This document shows positions 33,716 to 42,200 of a stretch of 64,000 nucleotides of DNA, piece after piece (the stretch's first letter is position 1; the number at the start of each line of letters is the position of its first letter). The stretch comes from Myxococcales bacterium (lineage in GTDB: Bacteria; Myxococcota_A; Polyangia; Polyangiales; Polyangiaceae): the NCBI GenBank assembly GCA_004193285.1, contig SECP01000011.1:62001-126000 (forward strand), given 5' to 3'. The translations under genes were made by a program, and so were the position numbers. Below the pieces are notes generated by a model. It was not told where the DNA came from. It saw nothing but the letters and a program-made list of their open reading frames with translations, and made no database searches.

Positions 33716-34259
33716 CGTGAGTGATGGCCTCCCACTCGCGCTCGTCCACGACGGCTTGCTTGTACTGCTCGTGACACCCGGTGCACCGGCTCAAGGTTTG
33801 CCCGAGAGACGTGAGGATTGCCGGGGTGTCGCGCCGGCGAGCGGCTTCAACCAGCTCGTCCGCGCCATGATGAAATTGCAGGGCAGCGTCCGTAAAGCCC
33901 GGTGCGCCTGACCCCATATGGGCGCACATACGCCCCATGCTTTCCGAGAAGCCGAGGCTAGCTGCCGCCTTCTCTACCGTCGCGAACTCCTGCGTGGCGA
34001 CCGCGGCCACGATCTGCTGAACCGCGGCGAGGTGATCGCGCATGTTCTGCTTTTGATGGTGCGCCATCATGGGAAGGAGCGGCAGGGGCGTGCGTGGGTC
34101 CATGCGGTCCAGAGCGGCGTGAGCATCCGCCGCTACCGCCGGGGTGGCTCGTGCGCCGGCATCCTTCCGCTCCGCCTCGGGTTCGGGCGCGGGCCGTTCG
34201 CGGCAGCTCAGCATGAAGGTGAGCCCGAACAAGGCCCAGCGGTCGATGTTCATGATCAT
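33693..34259 (-). CDS. lipoprotein cytochrome c, cytochrome c'-like
   Basis: This 188-aa protein begins MIMNIDRWALFGLTFMLSC, a lipoprotein signal ending in Cys 19, followed by a Glu/Ala/Arg linker. A single heme-binding CTGCH lies near residue 160 and is followed by EQYKQ, the C-terminal position typical of cytochrome c' and c556 four-helix bundles. The body is helical, with many Met and His (MMAHHQKQNMRDH, MGRMCAHMGSG, LQFHHGADEL). The start overlaps the MarR stop (ATGA), so it is probably controlled by that regulator. Role inferred: heme protein binding NO, CO or electrons at the envelope. Confidence 0.8.
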   Translation of the reverse strand: MIMNIDRWALFGLTFMLSCRERPAPEPEAERKDAGARATPAVAADAHAALDRMDPRTPLPLLPMMAHHQKQNMRDHLAAVQQIVAAVATQEFATVEKAAASLGFSESMGRMCAHMGSGAPGFTDAALQFHHGADELVEAARRRDTPAILTSLGQTLSRCTGCHEQYKQAVVDEREWEAITHETAREPP

Positions 34260-34741
34260 TCCCCACCCTCCAGAGCTCGAACGGCTTCGGTCAGCAGCGT
34301 CAAAGAAGCGAGCAGCTGAGCGCGCTGCGGAGGCGGCACCCTCTCCAGCACCCGCGCGAAGCGCTGATCGCTAGCAGCCTCCAAACGCTCCGCCATGCGC
34401 CGGCCCTTTGCCGTCAGCTCCACCAAACGGCCGCGGCCATCCGCTGGGTCCCGCTGCTGAGTCGCCTGGCCGTCTGCCTCGAGCTTGCTGCACAGGCGAG
34501 CGATGTTGCTCTTGTCGATCGTCAAGCACTCCACAATCTCACTTTGCGACGTTTGCAGGCCTTGATGCTCGCGTGCCAGCAGCAGCATCAAGCAGTGAGC
34601 GTGCGAGGGCGAAACGGGCATGCCGCACGGCGTTTGCTTCGTGACCAGCAAGCCGAAACTGCGGACGAACTCCTGCACGCCTCGCTTGAGGCGGGCGACG
34701 TCTTTCGCACTGGAAGAGTGGATGCTGGTCGCTCCTGGCAT
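34256..34741 (-). CDS. MarR-family regulator upstream of the cytochrome
   Basis: This 161-aa MarR protein has the recognition segment LQTSQSEIVECLTIDKSNIARLCSKLEADGQATQQ and the wing RDPADGRGRLVELTAKGRRM (DxRxR pattern). Two Cys in PCGMPVSPSHAHC could sense oxidants. I chose ATG 34741 because longer starts (34768, 34783) fall within a palindrome that looks like its own operator. It is coupled to the cytochrome gene by an ATGA overlap. Likely autorepressor of this two-gene operon. Confidence 0.85.
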   Translation of the reverse strand: MPGATSIHSSSAKDVARLKRGVQEFVRSFGLLVTKQTPCGMPVSPSHAHCLMLLLAREHQGLQTSQSEIVECLTIDKSNIARLCSKLEADGQATQQRDPADGRGRLVELTAKGRRMAERLEAASDQRFARVLERVPPPQRAQLLASLTLLTEAVRALEGGE

Positions 34742-34766
34742 GGCTGACGCCACCACCCTACCGTCC

Positions 34767-34788
34767 ATTAGTTGCGCGCGCAACCAAT
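34767..34788. promoter_or_regulatory. MarR-type palindromic operator
   Basis: GTTGCGCGCGCAAC (34771-34784) is a perfect palindrome. Outside it, ATT (34767-34769) and AAT (34786-34788) pair again after one mismatched position, giving a 22-bp near-perfect site. TTGC-n-GCAA palindromes of this size are typical of MarR operators, and it lies just upstream of the MarR start chosen here. Confidence 0.65.
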
Positions 34789-34830
34789 TCCACGAAACAC
34801 GCGCCGCCGTGCGATCTTGGCGCCCTCCCT

Positions 34831-35271
34831 CTACCGTGCGCTAGCCGCGCGGGTTTGCCTGGGCACAATGGTGGAGACCCTCGCGACGCTTCTTTCGGCG
34901 AGGATGAGGCCGACCATCGAGAACGCGTGACGCGCCCGATTGAGGTTGCCAGCGAGGGCGGCCCGCAAAGGCTCCAAGTTGGGGAACCAGGACACGGCGA
35001 GGTCGAGCATCTGCATCTCTTCGCCGCGTGTGGGCGCTTCCGAGAGGGCCAGCGCTAGCTGGGCGGCGTCCGAGGTCGTAAGACCGGAGTTTTCCACGGC
35101 CCAGCACAACTCGTTGAAGAGCAGCACTTCGCTCTCCGCAATGACCGGTCCGGCGAAGGCGAACGCGAGCCCGCCGCAGGCTTCGCACGTGGCCTTGCCG
35201 TCGATGCACTCATCGCGGGAGATCAGCCGCACTTCACCGCAGCTGTCGCAACTCGCGGGGAGGAAGAGCAT
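34831..35271 (-). CDS. zinc-ribbon protein, 146-aa paralogous family (copy 2)
   Basis: From ATG 35271 the product has 146 residues, the same length as the paralogue at 19858-20298. MLFLPASCDSCGE and, about 22 residues later, CEACGG form a four-Cys zinc ribbon. After AGPVIAESEVLLFNEL comes a helical domain (TTSDAAQLALALSEA, LAVSWFPNLEPLRAAL, NLNRARHAFSMVGLILAERS) that aligns with copy 1 without large gaps. GGAGG sits unusually close to the ATG. A perfect 20-bp dyad lies 34 bases upstream. Function unknown. Confidence 0.7.
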   Translation of the reverse strand: MLFLPASCDSCGEVRLISRDECIDGKATCEACGGLAFAFAGPVIAESEVLLFNELCWAVENSGLTTSDAAQLALALSEAPTRGEEMQMLDLAVSWFPNLEPLRAALAGNLNRARHAFSMVGLILAERSVARVSTIVPRQTRAASAR

Positions 35272-35304
35272 GCCTCCACGGTAGGCGACCCTCGCCGGCC
35301 AGTC

Positions 35305-35324
35305 TGTCCGGCAAGTGCCGGACA
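35305..35324. promoter_or_regulatory. 20-bp inverted repeat before zinc-ribbon gene
   Basis: TGTCCGGCA (35305-35313) and TGCCGGACA (35316-35324) are exact inverse complements separated by AG. The site is 34 bases upstream of ATG 35271, at promoter distance, and resembles operators of dimeric helix-turn-helix regulators, including Fis-type domains of sigma54 activators. No equivalent is seen before the paralogue at 20298. Confidence 0.55.
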
Positions 35325-35365
35325 GCTCCCATCCCCCACGATTGACTAGTCGCGACTGAGTAGCT

Positions 35366-36889
35366 TCAAGGAGCGATGGTCCCGGGCTTGAAGTTTTTGG
35401 TCCAGCCCGCGACGTCCACGTTTCCGTGGTTCGCGTGCGTGTCCAGCCCGCCCGTTTTCGCGGACGCATCCGCTTTGAGAAACTTCTTGATCATGGCTCG
35501 CAGCGGCGCGCCGTACTCAGCGCGGACCGCGCAGTGGTTTCCGTTGCCGCTGTTTCCGAGGTACCAGAGCCCTTCACTCCCCATCGCGTCGTAGACCTTC
35601 TTCGCGGCGGCGGAGCCGAGGTAGTTCGCCTTGTAAGACAAGTGATCGATATGCGGGTTATCCATCATGAGCAGCCCGCGCGGAGCGTACATCACCGCGA
35701 CGTCGCTCATGTCGGCGGCGGCCATGGTCGCCGAGTAGGTTTTGGATGGGGGACCAAACCAGGAAGCTTCACTATTGGCGCTGGAAACCGTCTGCCCACC
35801 GAGGCTGGGCAACGCGCGGAGGGGCGCGGGGCCTCCCGTGCCGGGCTCGAGCGGTAGCCCCAGAGCGATGCGCTGATCGAACGCCCCGATCACGAACGCC
35901 GCCTTCCCGAGTCGCGAGCAGCCATGCACGGCGATCTTCTTCGGATCGATGACGGTCGGGTTCTTCTCCAACATATCCAGGATGCGGCTCACGCCCCACG
36001 CCCAAGCGACGAGCGCCCCCGTCTTGCCTTTGAAATCCGGGTTGGCGTCGAAGTACTTTCCAGAGCTGTAGTTTCCGGAGGTCTCCGCGGCTATCGCGTT
36101 GTTGTCGTAGCTCAGGGTCGCGACTCCCTCGCTACTGAGCACGTCCGTATTCAGGCTATTGAGCCCGCCGATGACGACCACCGCCGGGTAAGGGGCAGTG
36201 CCAGTGCCGGGGAGCTTGATCGTGCCGCTGAAGGACGTCTTGCCGCCGGGGTTATCGACTTGCACGGAGTACGTCGTGTTGGTGACGCTGCCGCTCACGG
36301 TTCCGCCCATGGTGCTCGGCGGGGGCGCTTTTGGCCCTAGAATGCGCTTCTCCACCTCCTCCACCAGCTCGCGGCGCCTGCAGCGCCAATCCGCCATGTT
36401 CTTCACCTGAGCTCCGTCCCACTTCGTGAACGGATCCGGCAAGGTCGTGGCGGAGGCGCCATTGGGCCCGCTCGCAGCGGCGACCTTGCAGTCCAGACCG
36501 GTGTCCTCTTGGCTCGATGCCGAAGGGCCGCCAGAGCCGGCACTACCGCCGCCGCCGCCGATTGCGCCCGAGCCGCCCGAGCCACCGCTGCCGCCGCCAG
36601 GACTCCCGCCGGTACCGGCCGCGCTGCTCGAGCCGCCGGTAGCAGCCGCACCGCTACCTGCGCCGCCCGCAGTCGTTCCCGCCGTGGGACTGCCGGAGCC
36701 GCCGGTAGAAGGCGTGCTACCGCCCGTCGAGGTACCGGCGCTCGCCGTGGAAGTGCCTGCTGCGCCTCCGGTGCCACCAGTCCCCTCACCGGTTGGCGGA
36801 GTGTCCTCCGAGCTGCACGCCGCCCCTGCGGACGCAGCAGCGAGCATGAGGGAGTAAATCGAGAGGCGGCGGCTGGGCAGTCCACGCAT
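35366..36889 (-). CDS. glucuronoyl esterase lipoprotein, carbohydrate esterase family 15
   Basis: This 507-aa protein starts at ATG 36889 (GAAGG upstream). Its signal ends AGAAC; about 90 residues of Gly/Ser/Thr/Ala linker follow. The enzyme part (about 130-507) is an alpha/beta hydrolase with HGCSRLGKAAF (Ser about 325), the G-C-S-R-x-G-K nucleophile motif specific for CE15, and GNGNHCAVR with the catalytic His near 452. CE15 enzymes cut the ester between lignin alcohols and 4-O-methyl-glucuronic acid side chains of xylan. The linker suggests surface display. Confidence 0.9.
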   Translation of the reverse strand: MRGLPSRRLSIYSLMLAAASAGAACSSEDTPPTGEGTGGTGGAAGTSTASAGTSTGGSTPSTGGSGSPTAGTTAGGAGSGAAATGGSSSAAGTGGSPGGGSGGSGGSGAIGGGGGSAGSGGPSASSQEDTGLDCKVAAASGPNGASATTLPDPFTKWDGAQVKNMADWRCRRRELVEEVEKRILGPKAPPPSTMGGTVSGSVTNTTYSVQVDNPGGKTSFSGTIKLPGTGTAPYPAVVVIGGLNSLNTDVLSSEGVATLSYDNNAIAAETSGNYSSGKYFDANPDFKGKTGALVAWAWGVSRILDMLEKNPTVIDPKKIAVHGCSRLGKAAFVIGAFDQRIALGLPLEPGTGGPAPLRALPSLGGQTVSSANSEASWFGPPSKTYSATMAAADMSDVAVMYAPRGLLMMDNPHIDHLSYKANYLGSAAAKKVYDAMGSEGLWYLGNSGNGNHCAVRAEYGAPLRAMIKKFLKADASAKTGGLDTHANHGNVDVAGWTKNFKPGTIAP

Positions 36890-37057
36890 TGCCTTCGTGT
36901 GCCGCAAATCTCGCTGCGGCGGCAGGCGCTTAATTTAACTCCCGGGTCCTGTAGGATTGCAGTCGAACCAGATACGACAGCGGCTCCGCAAAAACCTCGG
37001 GCGAAGGAGACTCAGCTCCTGCACTTGCTGAAGACGCCGCGCAGAAGGTCCAAACGT

Positions 37058-37093
37058 CGGAAGGCGAGAGCGAATTCGAACGCGAGCCTTCCG
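37058..37093 (-). terminator. hairpin downstream of nhaA
   Basis: CGGAAGGC (37058-37065) pairs with GCCTTCCG (37086-37093) over a 20-base loop. On the minus strand it begins 16 bases after the nhaA stop and is followed by ACGTTT. The remaining bases to 36890 show no gene. Confidence 0.35.
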
Positions 37094-37108
37094 GGCAAAC
37101 GGTTGGGT

Positions 37109-38530
37109 CTAAAGCTCGGAGGAGCGCTCGGCGTCGTCGGCGGTGCGAGCCGCTTTCGGGCTCGAGGTCTTGGGCAAAAGTGCGCTGCCGAGCGCGAAGG
37201 CAGCGAGCCCGGCCGCCCCGCTCGCAATCAATATTCCTATCTTGGCGGCCGCTAGGAGCCGTTGGTCCGCGAAGGCGAGCTGGGCGATGAACAGCGCCAT
37301 CGTGAAGCCGACGCCCGCGACCACACCGAGAACCACCAAATGCAGCGGAGTGACCCCCGTGGGCAAGCGGCTCAGGCCAAGGCGTACCGCAACGAAGATC
37401 GCGAGGAGCACGCCAAGCGGCTTTCCGACGACCAAGCCGAGCGCCACGCTGCCCGCGACGCGCCAGGAAGCGTCATCGAACGCGGCGCCCTCCAGGGATA
37501 CTCCCGAGTTGGCCAGCGCGAAGAGCGGCATGATGCCGAAGGCCACCCAGGGGTGCAGCGAGTGAATCAAGCTCTCCGCGGGTGAGAGAGCTTCTCGCTG
37601 CGCGGCGTTCACGTGCTTGAGCGCTCCTGCAAGCTGATGCGCCGAAAGCGACTTCGGCTCGGTGGCCTCGAGGTGTTGCACTTCGCGGCGGATGTCGCTC
37701 ACGAAGCCCTCCGCGCCGAGCCAAGCGCGGACCGGGGTCATCAGCCCAACGACGACCCCGGCGATGGTCGGGTGGACGCCGGCGGAGTAGACGCCGGCCC
37801 AAGCGACCACCGCTGGCGCTACGTAGGCGAGCTTCGACCGTACTCCCAGGCGCTGCATGAGAACGATGCCCGCGAGCCCCGCGGCCGCGACGGCAAAGCC
37901 GGACACGTCGAGCCCGGCTGAATAGAACACCGCGATGACGATGATGGCACCGAGGTCGTCGATGACGGCGAGGGCGAGCAAGAGCACGCGGAGGGCGGGA
38001 GGAACGCGCTTGCCGAGCAGCGTGAGGATGCCGACCGCGAACGCGATGTCCGTCGCCATCGGGATACCCCACCCGCCGCGAATGTCCGGCGAGGTCGCGA
38101 GCGCTGCGTAGATGCCGGCGGGCGCCAGCATGCCGCCCAGCGCCGCAGCGGCGGGGAGAGCGGCGCGGCGCCATTCGGACAGCTCACCGCAATGCACCTC
38201 TCGCCTTATTTCCAGGCCGACGAGGAAGAAGAAGATGGCCATGAGGCCGTCGTTGACCACCCATTCCAGAGGGCGCTCGAACACGAACGCGCCCACCCGC
38301 ACCCCGAGCGGCGTATGCCATAGGTGCTGGTAGCTCTCCGCCCAGGGGGAGTTGGCCCACGCCAGCGCGAGCGCGGCGGTGACGAGTAGCAGCACGCCGC
38401 TCGCTGCTTCGATGTGCAAGAACCGCTCGAGCGGGCGTCCCGCGATGCGAGCGAAACGAAGCAGCGGGCCCCAAGCCTCGGGCGGAGGAGCGTCTAAGGG
38501 GCCGCGAACAGGATGCGAGGGATTGGACAT
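37109..38530 (-). CDS. nhaA: Na+/H+ antiporter NhaA
   Basis: The 473-aa product has about twelve hydrophobic helices and the NhaA signatures: FFFLVGLEIRREV in helix II-III, ATDIAFAVGIL (unwound helix IV), LALAVIDDLGAI with the Asp pair equivalent to D163-D164 that binds Na+ and H+, and VGKPLGVL (helix X region with the conserved Lys). An extra C-terminal cytosolic tail of about 30 residues ends it. ATG 38530 lacks a purine-rich ribosome-binding site, so the start is uncertain by some 15 codons. It exports Na+ in exchange for protons at alkaline pH. Confidence 0.94.
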   Translation of the reverse strand: MSNPSHPVRGPLDAPPPEAWGPLLRFARIAGRPLERFLHIEAASGVLLLVTAALALAWANSPWAESYQHLWHTPLGVRVGAFVFERPLEWVVNDGLMAIFFFLVGLEIRREVHCGELSEWRRAALPAAAALGGMLAPAGIYAALATSPDIRGGWGIPMATDIAFAVGILTLLGKRVPPALRVLLLALAVIDDLGAIIVIAVFYSAGLDVSGFAVAAAGLAGIVLMQRLGVRSKLAYVAPAVVAWAGVYSAGVHPTIAGVVVGLMTPVRAWLGAEGFVSDIRREVQHLEATEPKSLSAHQLAGALKHVNAAQREALSPAESLIHSLHPWVAFGIMPLFALANSGVSLEGAAFDDASWRVAGSVALGLVVGKPLGVLLAIFVAVRLGLSRLPTGVTPLHLVVLGVVAGVGFTMALFIAQLAFADQRLLAAAKIGILIASGAAGLAAFALGSALLPKTSSPKAARTADDAERSSEL

Positions 38531-38705
38531 GGGAGGAGACCTCGGCGTTGCCGAATGAGATGGCGGCCCGACCATCTCGGTCCTGCAGCCGAATGGCTGC
38601 ACCCTTGACTCCACGACCCGTAGCACAGCTAACGAAGCAGATCACGCAAGCGAGCGTGGTTCGCCTCCTCTTGGTCGGGACGGAAACAGCCGTGATGCGC
38701 TCTCG

Positions 38706-40127
38706 CTACTCTCCGGGTTGAACGGCCCTTTCGGCCCTGTGGCTCGGGTCCGGTGGTGCGCCGCTCGTGTCGTCCCAACCGTGGAGCGGCTGCGTGAGCC
38801 GCGCCGCTTCGGCGGGACCCCACGTGCCGGGCTCGTACAGCCGCAGCGGCGAAACGTTGCCGAGGATGGGCTCGACGATCTTCCACGCCTCCTTCACGGC
38901 GTCTTGCCGAGAAAAAAGCGTGGGGTCACCCGACAGAGCGTCGCCCAAGAGGCGCTCGTACGGGCTCATCTCGTCCTCGTCGTGACGCACGAGCGACAGT
39001 TCGGTCGGAGCCGCGAGCATCCCCTCACCCGGCTGCTTGATGAGCGCGCCCAGATCGATGGTGAGCTGCGGCGTGAGCTGCAAACGTAGGTAGTTGCTCC
39101 GGCCCGGAACGAGCCCGGAAAGAGGAGGCCGCTTGAGCTGAACCAACACCTCCGTCGTCGTGGTCGGCAGGCGCTTACCGGCACGAATGAAGAATGGCAC
39201 GCCTTGCCAGCGCCATGAGTCGATGTCCAGCCGCAGAGCTGCGTATGTTTCTACCTCGGAGTGCGGCGCGACTCCCGGCTCTTGCCTGTATCCGACGAAC
39301 TGTCCGCGTACGAGCTGCTCCGGCTGCACGGGACGAACTTGTCGAAACACCTTCACGAGCTCATCACGGATGGCCTCGGTGTAGGTCGTGGCGGGGTGCT
39401 CCATCGCCAAAAATCCCACGACTTGCAGGAGGTGATTCTGTATCACGTCTCGGATCGCGCCCGTTTCGTCGTAAAACGCTCCACGTCCTTGCACGCCGAA
39501 GCTCTCCGCCATCGTGATCTGGATGCTCTCGACGTAGTTGCGGTTCCAGATCGGTTCCAAAAAGGTGTTGGCGAAGCGGAAAACGAGCAAGTTTTGCACC
39601 GTCTCCTTCCCCAAGTAGTGGTCGATCCGAAACACCTCGGACTCGTCGAAGACGGTGCGGATGCAGCGGTTGAGCCGCTTGGCAGAAGCGAGGTCACGGC
39701 CAAACGGCTTTTCGACCACGACGCGAGCGTCACGGGCAACACCGGTGGCGCCCAAATGCTCCACCACGACCGGGAACAAGCTAGGGGGGATGGCGAGGTA
39801 GTGCAGCGGGCGCTGCGCCCCCGCAAGCGCTGTCCGGAGCTGCTCGAACGTGGAGCGGTCGTTGTAGTCGCCGTCTACGTAGCGGAGCAACTCGAGCAGC
39901 CGAGGAAAGGCTTGTTCGTCTACCCCGCCGCCGTGCTCTTCCACGCTCCGTCGCGCGCGCTCGCGCAGCTCTGCGATGCCGAACCCCGCCTTGGCCACGC
40001 CAATCACGGGAATATTCAGCTTCCCACGACGAATCATCGACTGGAGGGCGGGGAAGATCTTCTTGTACGCGAGGTCCCCGGTAGCTCCGAAGAACACGAA
40101 GGCATCCGACGCGAGGTGAGGCTTCAT
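38706..40127 (-). CDS. zwf: glucose-6-phosphate 1-dehydrogenase
   Basis: This 473-aa enzyme has the nucleotide-binding [10 protein letters not shown] (14-23), EKPFG (139-143) and the catalytic RIDHYLGKE with H170, followed by the C-terminal alpha/beta domain ([22 protein letters not shown]). It oxidises glucose 6-phosphate to 6-phosphogluconolactone with NADP+, opening the pentose phosphate pathway. Its start overlaps the stop of the GH15 gene (ATGA), so it is translated together with a glucan- or trehalose-hydrolysing enzyme. No pgl or gnd follows. Confidence 0.97.
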   Translation of the reverse strand: MKPHLASDAFVFFGATGDLAYKKIFPALQSMIRRGKLNIPVIGVAKAGFGIAELRERARRSVEEHGGGVDEQAFPRLLELLRYVDGDYNDRSTFEQLRTALAGAQRPLHYLAIPPSLFPVVVEHLGATGVARDARVVVEKPFGRDLASAKRLNRCIRTVFDESEVFRIDHYLGKETVQNLLVFRFANTFLEPIWNRNYVESIQITMAESFGVQGRGAFYDETGAIRDVIQNHLLQVVGFLAMEHPATTYTEAIRDELVKVFRQVRPVQPEQLVRGQFVGYRQEPGVAPHSEVETYAALRLDIDSWRWQGVPFFIRAGKRLPTTTTEVLVQLKRPPLSGLVPGRSNYLRLQLTPQLTIDLGALIKQPGEGMLAAPTELSLVRHDEDEMSPYERLLGDALSGDPTLFSRQDAVKEAWKIVEPILGNVSPLRLYEPGTWGPAEAARLTQPLHGWDDTSGAPPDPSHRAERAVQPGE

Positions 40128-41953
40128 CTGGTCTCCTGCTGGGCGCGCCGGCCATCCCCATCGCCAGCGGCGCCGCGCTGCTGAACGGGATTGGCGGAGC
40201 GACCCAAATTCAATGCCGTACCGACGAGGGCCAAGTGCGAGAACGCTTGCGGAAAGTTGCCGAGCTGCCGCTTCTGAATGGGGTCGTACTCTTCCGCCAA
40301 CAGGCCGACGTCGTTGCGCAGCGTGAGCAGGTGCTCGAACAGCTCCACCGCTTCGCTCCGGCGCCCCTGGAGGAGCAAGCTATCCGCGAACCAAAAGCTG
40401 CATGGCAGGAAGGCGCCTTCACCCGCCGGCAAACCATCGATCGTGGGCGTGGTGTGGTAGCGCCGCACCAGGCCGTCCACCAAGAGCTCCCGCTCGATCG
40501 CGCGGACGGTGCCTCGGATACGCGGGTCTTCCGCAGGCAAAAAGCCGACGAGCGGTAGCAGGAGCAAGCTCGCGTCGAGCTCTTTGGAGCCGAAATATTG
40601 GACGAACGAGCCCCGTGCGTGGTCGAAGCCCTCATCGCACACTTGACGGTGGATGCGAGCGCGCAGCTCGCGCCACCTGGTGACGGGCCCCTTCATGCCG
40701 AATTCTTCGGCGGACCGCACCGCGCGATCCAGCGCAACCCAGGCCATCACCTTGGAGTGCGTGAAGTGCCGCCGTGGTCCGCGTACTTCCCAGATGCCTT
40801 CGTCGGGCTCGCTCCAGACGTTCTCCAAGTGCTCCATGAGGGCGACTTGGAAGGCCCACCCGGCCGCGCTCTCCAGCAAACCGCCCGCTCTTGCCTGGTA
40901 GAGCGCGTCCATGAGCTCGCCGAACACGTCCAGCTGGAGCTGACCGGAGGCAGCGTTGCCGACTCGCACGGGCTTGGAGCCCTCGTAGCCCGACAGCCAC
41001 GGTAGCTCTTGCTCCGGCAAGCGCCACTCACCGTCCAGCCGGTACATGATTTGGATCTTGTCGGGGCTGCCGGCAGCAGCCCGCAGCAGCCAGTCGCGCC
41101 AAGCGCGGGCTTCCTCGTAATAGCCTGCGTCCATCAGCGCGAGCAGCGTGAGGGTCGCGTCGCGCAGCCAGCAGTAGCGGTAGTCCCAGTTTCTTTGGCC
41201 ACCGATGAGCTCGGGCAAAGATGTCGTTGGGGCCGCGCAGACGCCGCCGGTGGGCGCATAGGTCAGCGCTTTGAGCGTGATGAGCGAACGCTGGACGGCC
41301 TCGCCCCAATGGCCGTCGTAGGACGAGCGAGCGGCCCATTGCTGCCAAAACTCCACCGTACTCTCTAACGCCGAGTGAGGTTGCACCGCGGCGGGGTCCG
41401 GGAGGTGGGAGGGGCAGTAAGTGAGGGTGAACCAGGCCGTTTCCCCCTCGGCGAGCACGAACTCATTGATGGTGCGGAGGTCCTCCCCGTGGTGCGGGGT
41501 GGAGCTGCGAAACAGTACCTTGTGCGGGCCGGCAACCGCGCGTAGCGCGTCGTCCCCGGCGCGCGTGACCCACGGCACGACGTTACCGTAGTCGAAGCGC
41601 AGGGTCAGCTCGCTGCGAAGCTTCACCCGCCCTTTGCGGCAGACCACGAGTCGTACGAGATCCGAGCTCTCGTCGCGGACGGGCATGAAGTCGATGATGG
41701 TGACGACGCCCTCCGCAGTTTCGAAGGTGGTCTCGAGCACGAGAGTCTGGTCTCGGTACCGCCGCTCGACGACGCAATCGGACGTGGGCGCCAAGCACCA
41801 GCGCCCGTTGTGAGCGCTGCCGAGCAGCGCCGCAAAGCAGGCCTGCGAGTCGAAGCGGGGCCAACACAGCCAGTCGATGCTGCCGTCCCGGCCGACGAGC
41901 GCCGCGGTCTCGCAATCCCCGATCATTGCGTAGGAGTCCAGGGGCAAGGCCAT
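40124..41953 (-). CDS. GH15 glucoamylase/trehalase-like hydrolase
   Basis: This 609-aa soluble protein has the N-terminal beta-sandwich ([30 protein letters not shown]) and the alpha/alpha barrel of GH15, with [22 protein letters not shown] and a second conserved acidic segment (LLAEEYDP). Proteins with this layout include bacterial glucoamylases and mycobacterial-type trehalases. It has no signal peptide, so it acts on cytosolic glucan or trehalose. It is the first gene of the pair with zwf, and its stop overlaps the zwf ATG. Which disaccharide or glucan is used cannot be told from sequence alone. Confidence 0.9.
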   Translation of the reverse strand: MALPLDSYAMIGDCETAALVGRDGSIDWLCWPRFDSQACFAALLGSAHNGRWCLAPTSDCVVERRYRDQTLVLETTFETAEGVVTIIDFMPVRDESSDLVRLVVCRKGRVKLRSELTLRFDYGNVVPWVTRAGDDALRAVAGPHKVLFRSSTPHHGEDLRTINEFVLAEGETAWFTLTYCPSHLPDPAAVQPHSALESTVEFWQQWAARSSYDGHWGEAVQRSLITLKALTYAPTGGVCAAPTTSLPELIGGQRNWDYRYCWLRDATLTLLALMDAGYYEEARAWRDWLLRAAAGSPDKIQIMYRLDGEWRLPEQELPWLSGYEGSKPVRVGNAASGQLQLDVFGELMDALYQARAGGLLESAAGWAFQVALMEHLENVWSEPDEGIWEVRGPRRHFTHSKVMAWVALDRAVRSAEEFGMKGPVTRWRELRARIHRQVCDEGFDHARGSFVQYFGSKELDASLLLLPLVGFLPAEDPRIRGTVRAIERELLVDGLVRRYHTTPTIDGLPAGEGAFLPCSFWFADSLLLQGRRSEAVELFEHLLTLRNDVGLLAEEYDPIQKRQLGNFPQAFSHLALVGTALNLGRSANPVQQRGAAGDGDGRRAQQETR

Positions 41954-42096
41954 GCGGTGCTAGCCGCCGAGCAACAATCGTACCCCAGCCCCGAGCGCCG
42001 CTTCGAGCTGGCAGCGACCCCGGCCTATGGCGGATGAGTACGGGCCGAGCATTTCCGCCCGCGGCATTCTCACCCGTGCGCCGGAGGGACCGCGTT

Positions 42097-42111
42097 TCGT
42101 TTGACGTGCAA
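42097..42111 (+). promoter_or_regulatory. TCGTTTGACGTGCAA element before the DUF389 gene
   Basis: This 15-base string is identical to 11325-11339 and includes TTGACG (42101-42106). It lies 90 bases before the DUF389 start in the divergent region 41954-42200. No matching -10 is seen at 17 bases. It may be a -35 element or a shared regulator site. Confidence 0.35.
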
Positions 42112-42200
42112 TTAACTTGCGATCCAGGGCGCAGAGCGCACCCCAGGCGTTGGACACGGAGGTCCAGCGGATGTACTGACGCGGCAATGAGGAATGGGCA

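Noticed and set aside
36520..36800. Tandem-like GGC/GCC repeats in the CE15 gene, also at 27880-28130, 51400-51660 and 62100-62350
   Set aside because: These encode Gly/Ser/Ala linkers of lipoproteins; codon choice varies, so they are low-complexity protein linkers and not DNA repeats or CRISPR.
38629..38886. 85-codon minus-strand frame at the end of zwf
   Set aside because: It overlaps the zwf coding end out of frame and is Arg/His-rich; no ribosome-binding site.
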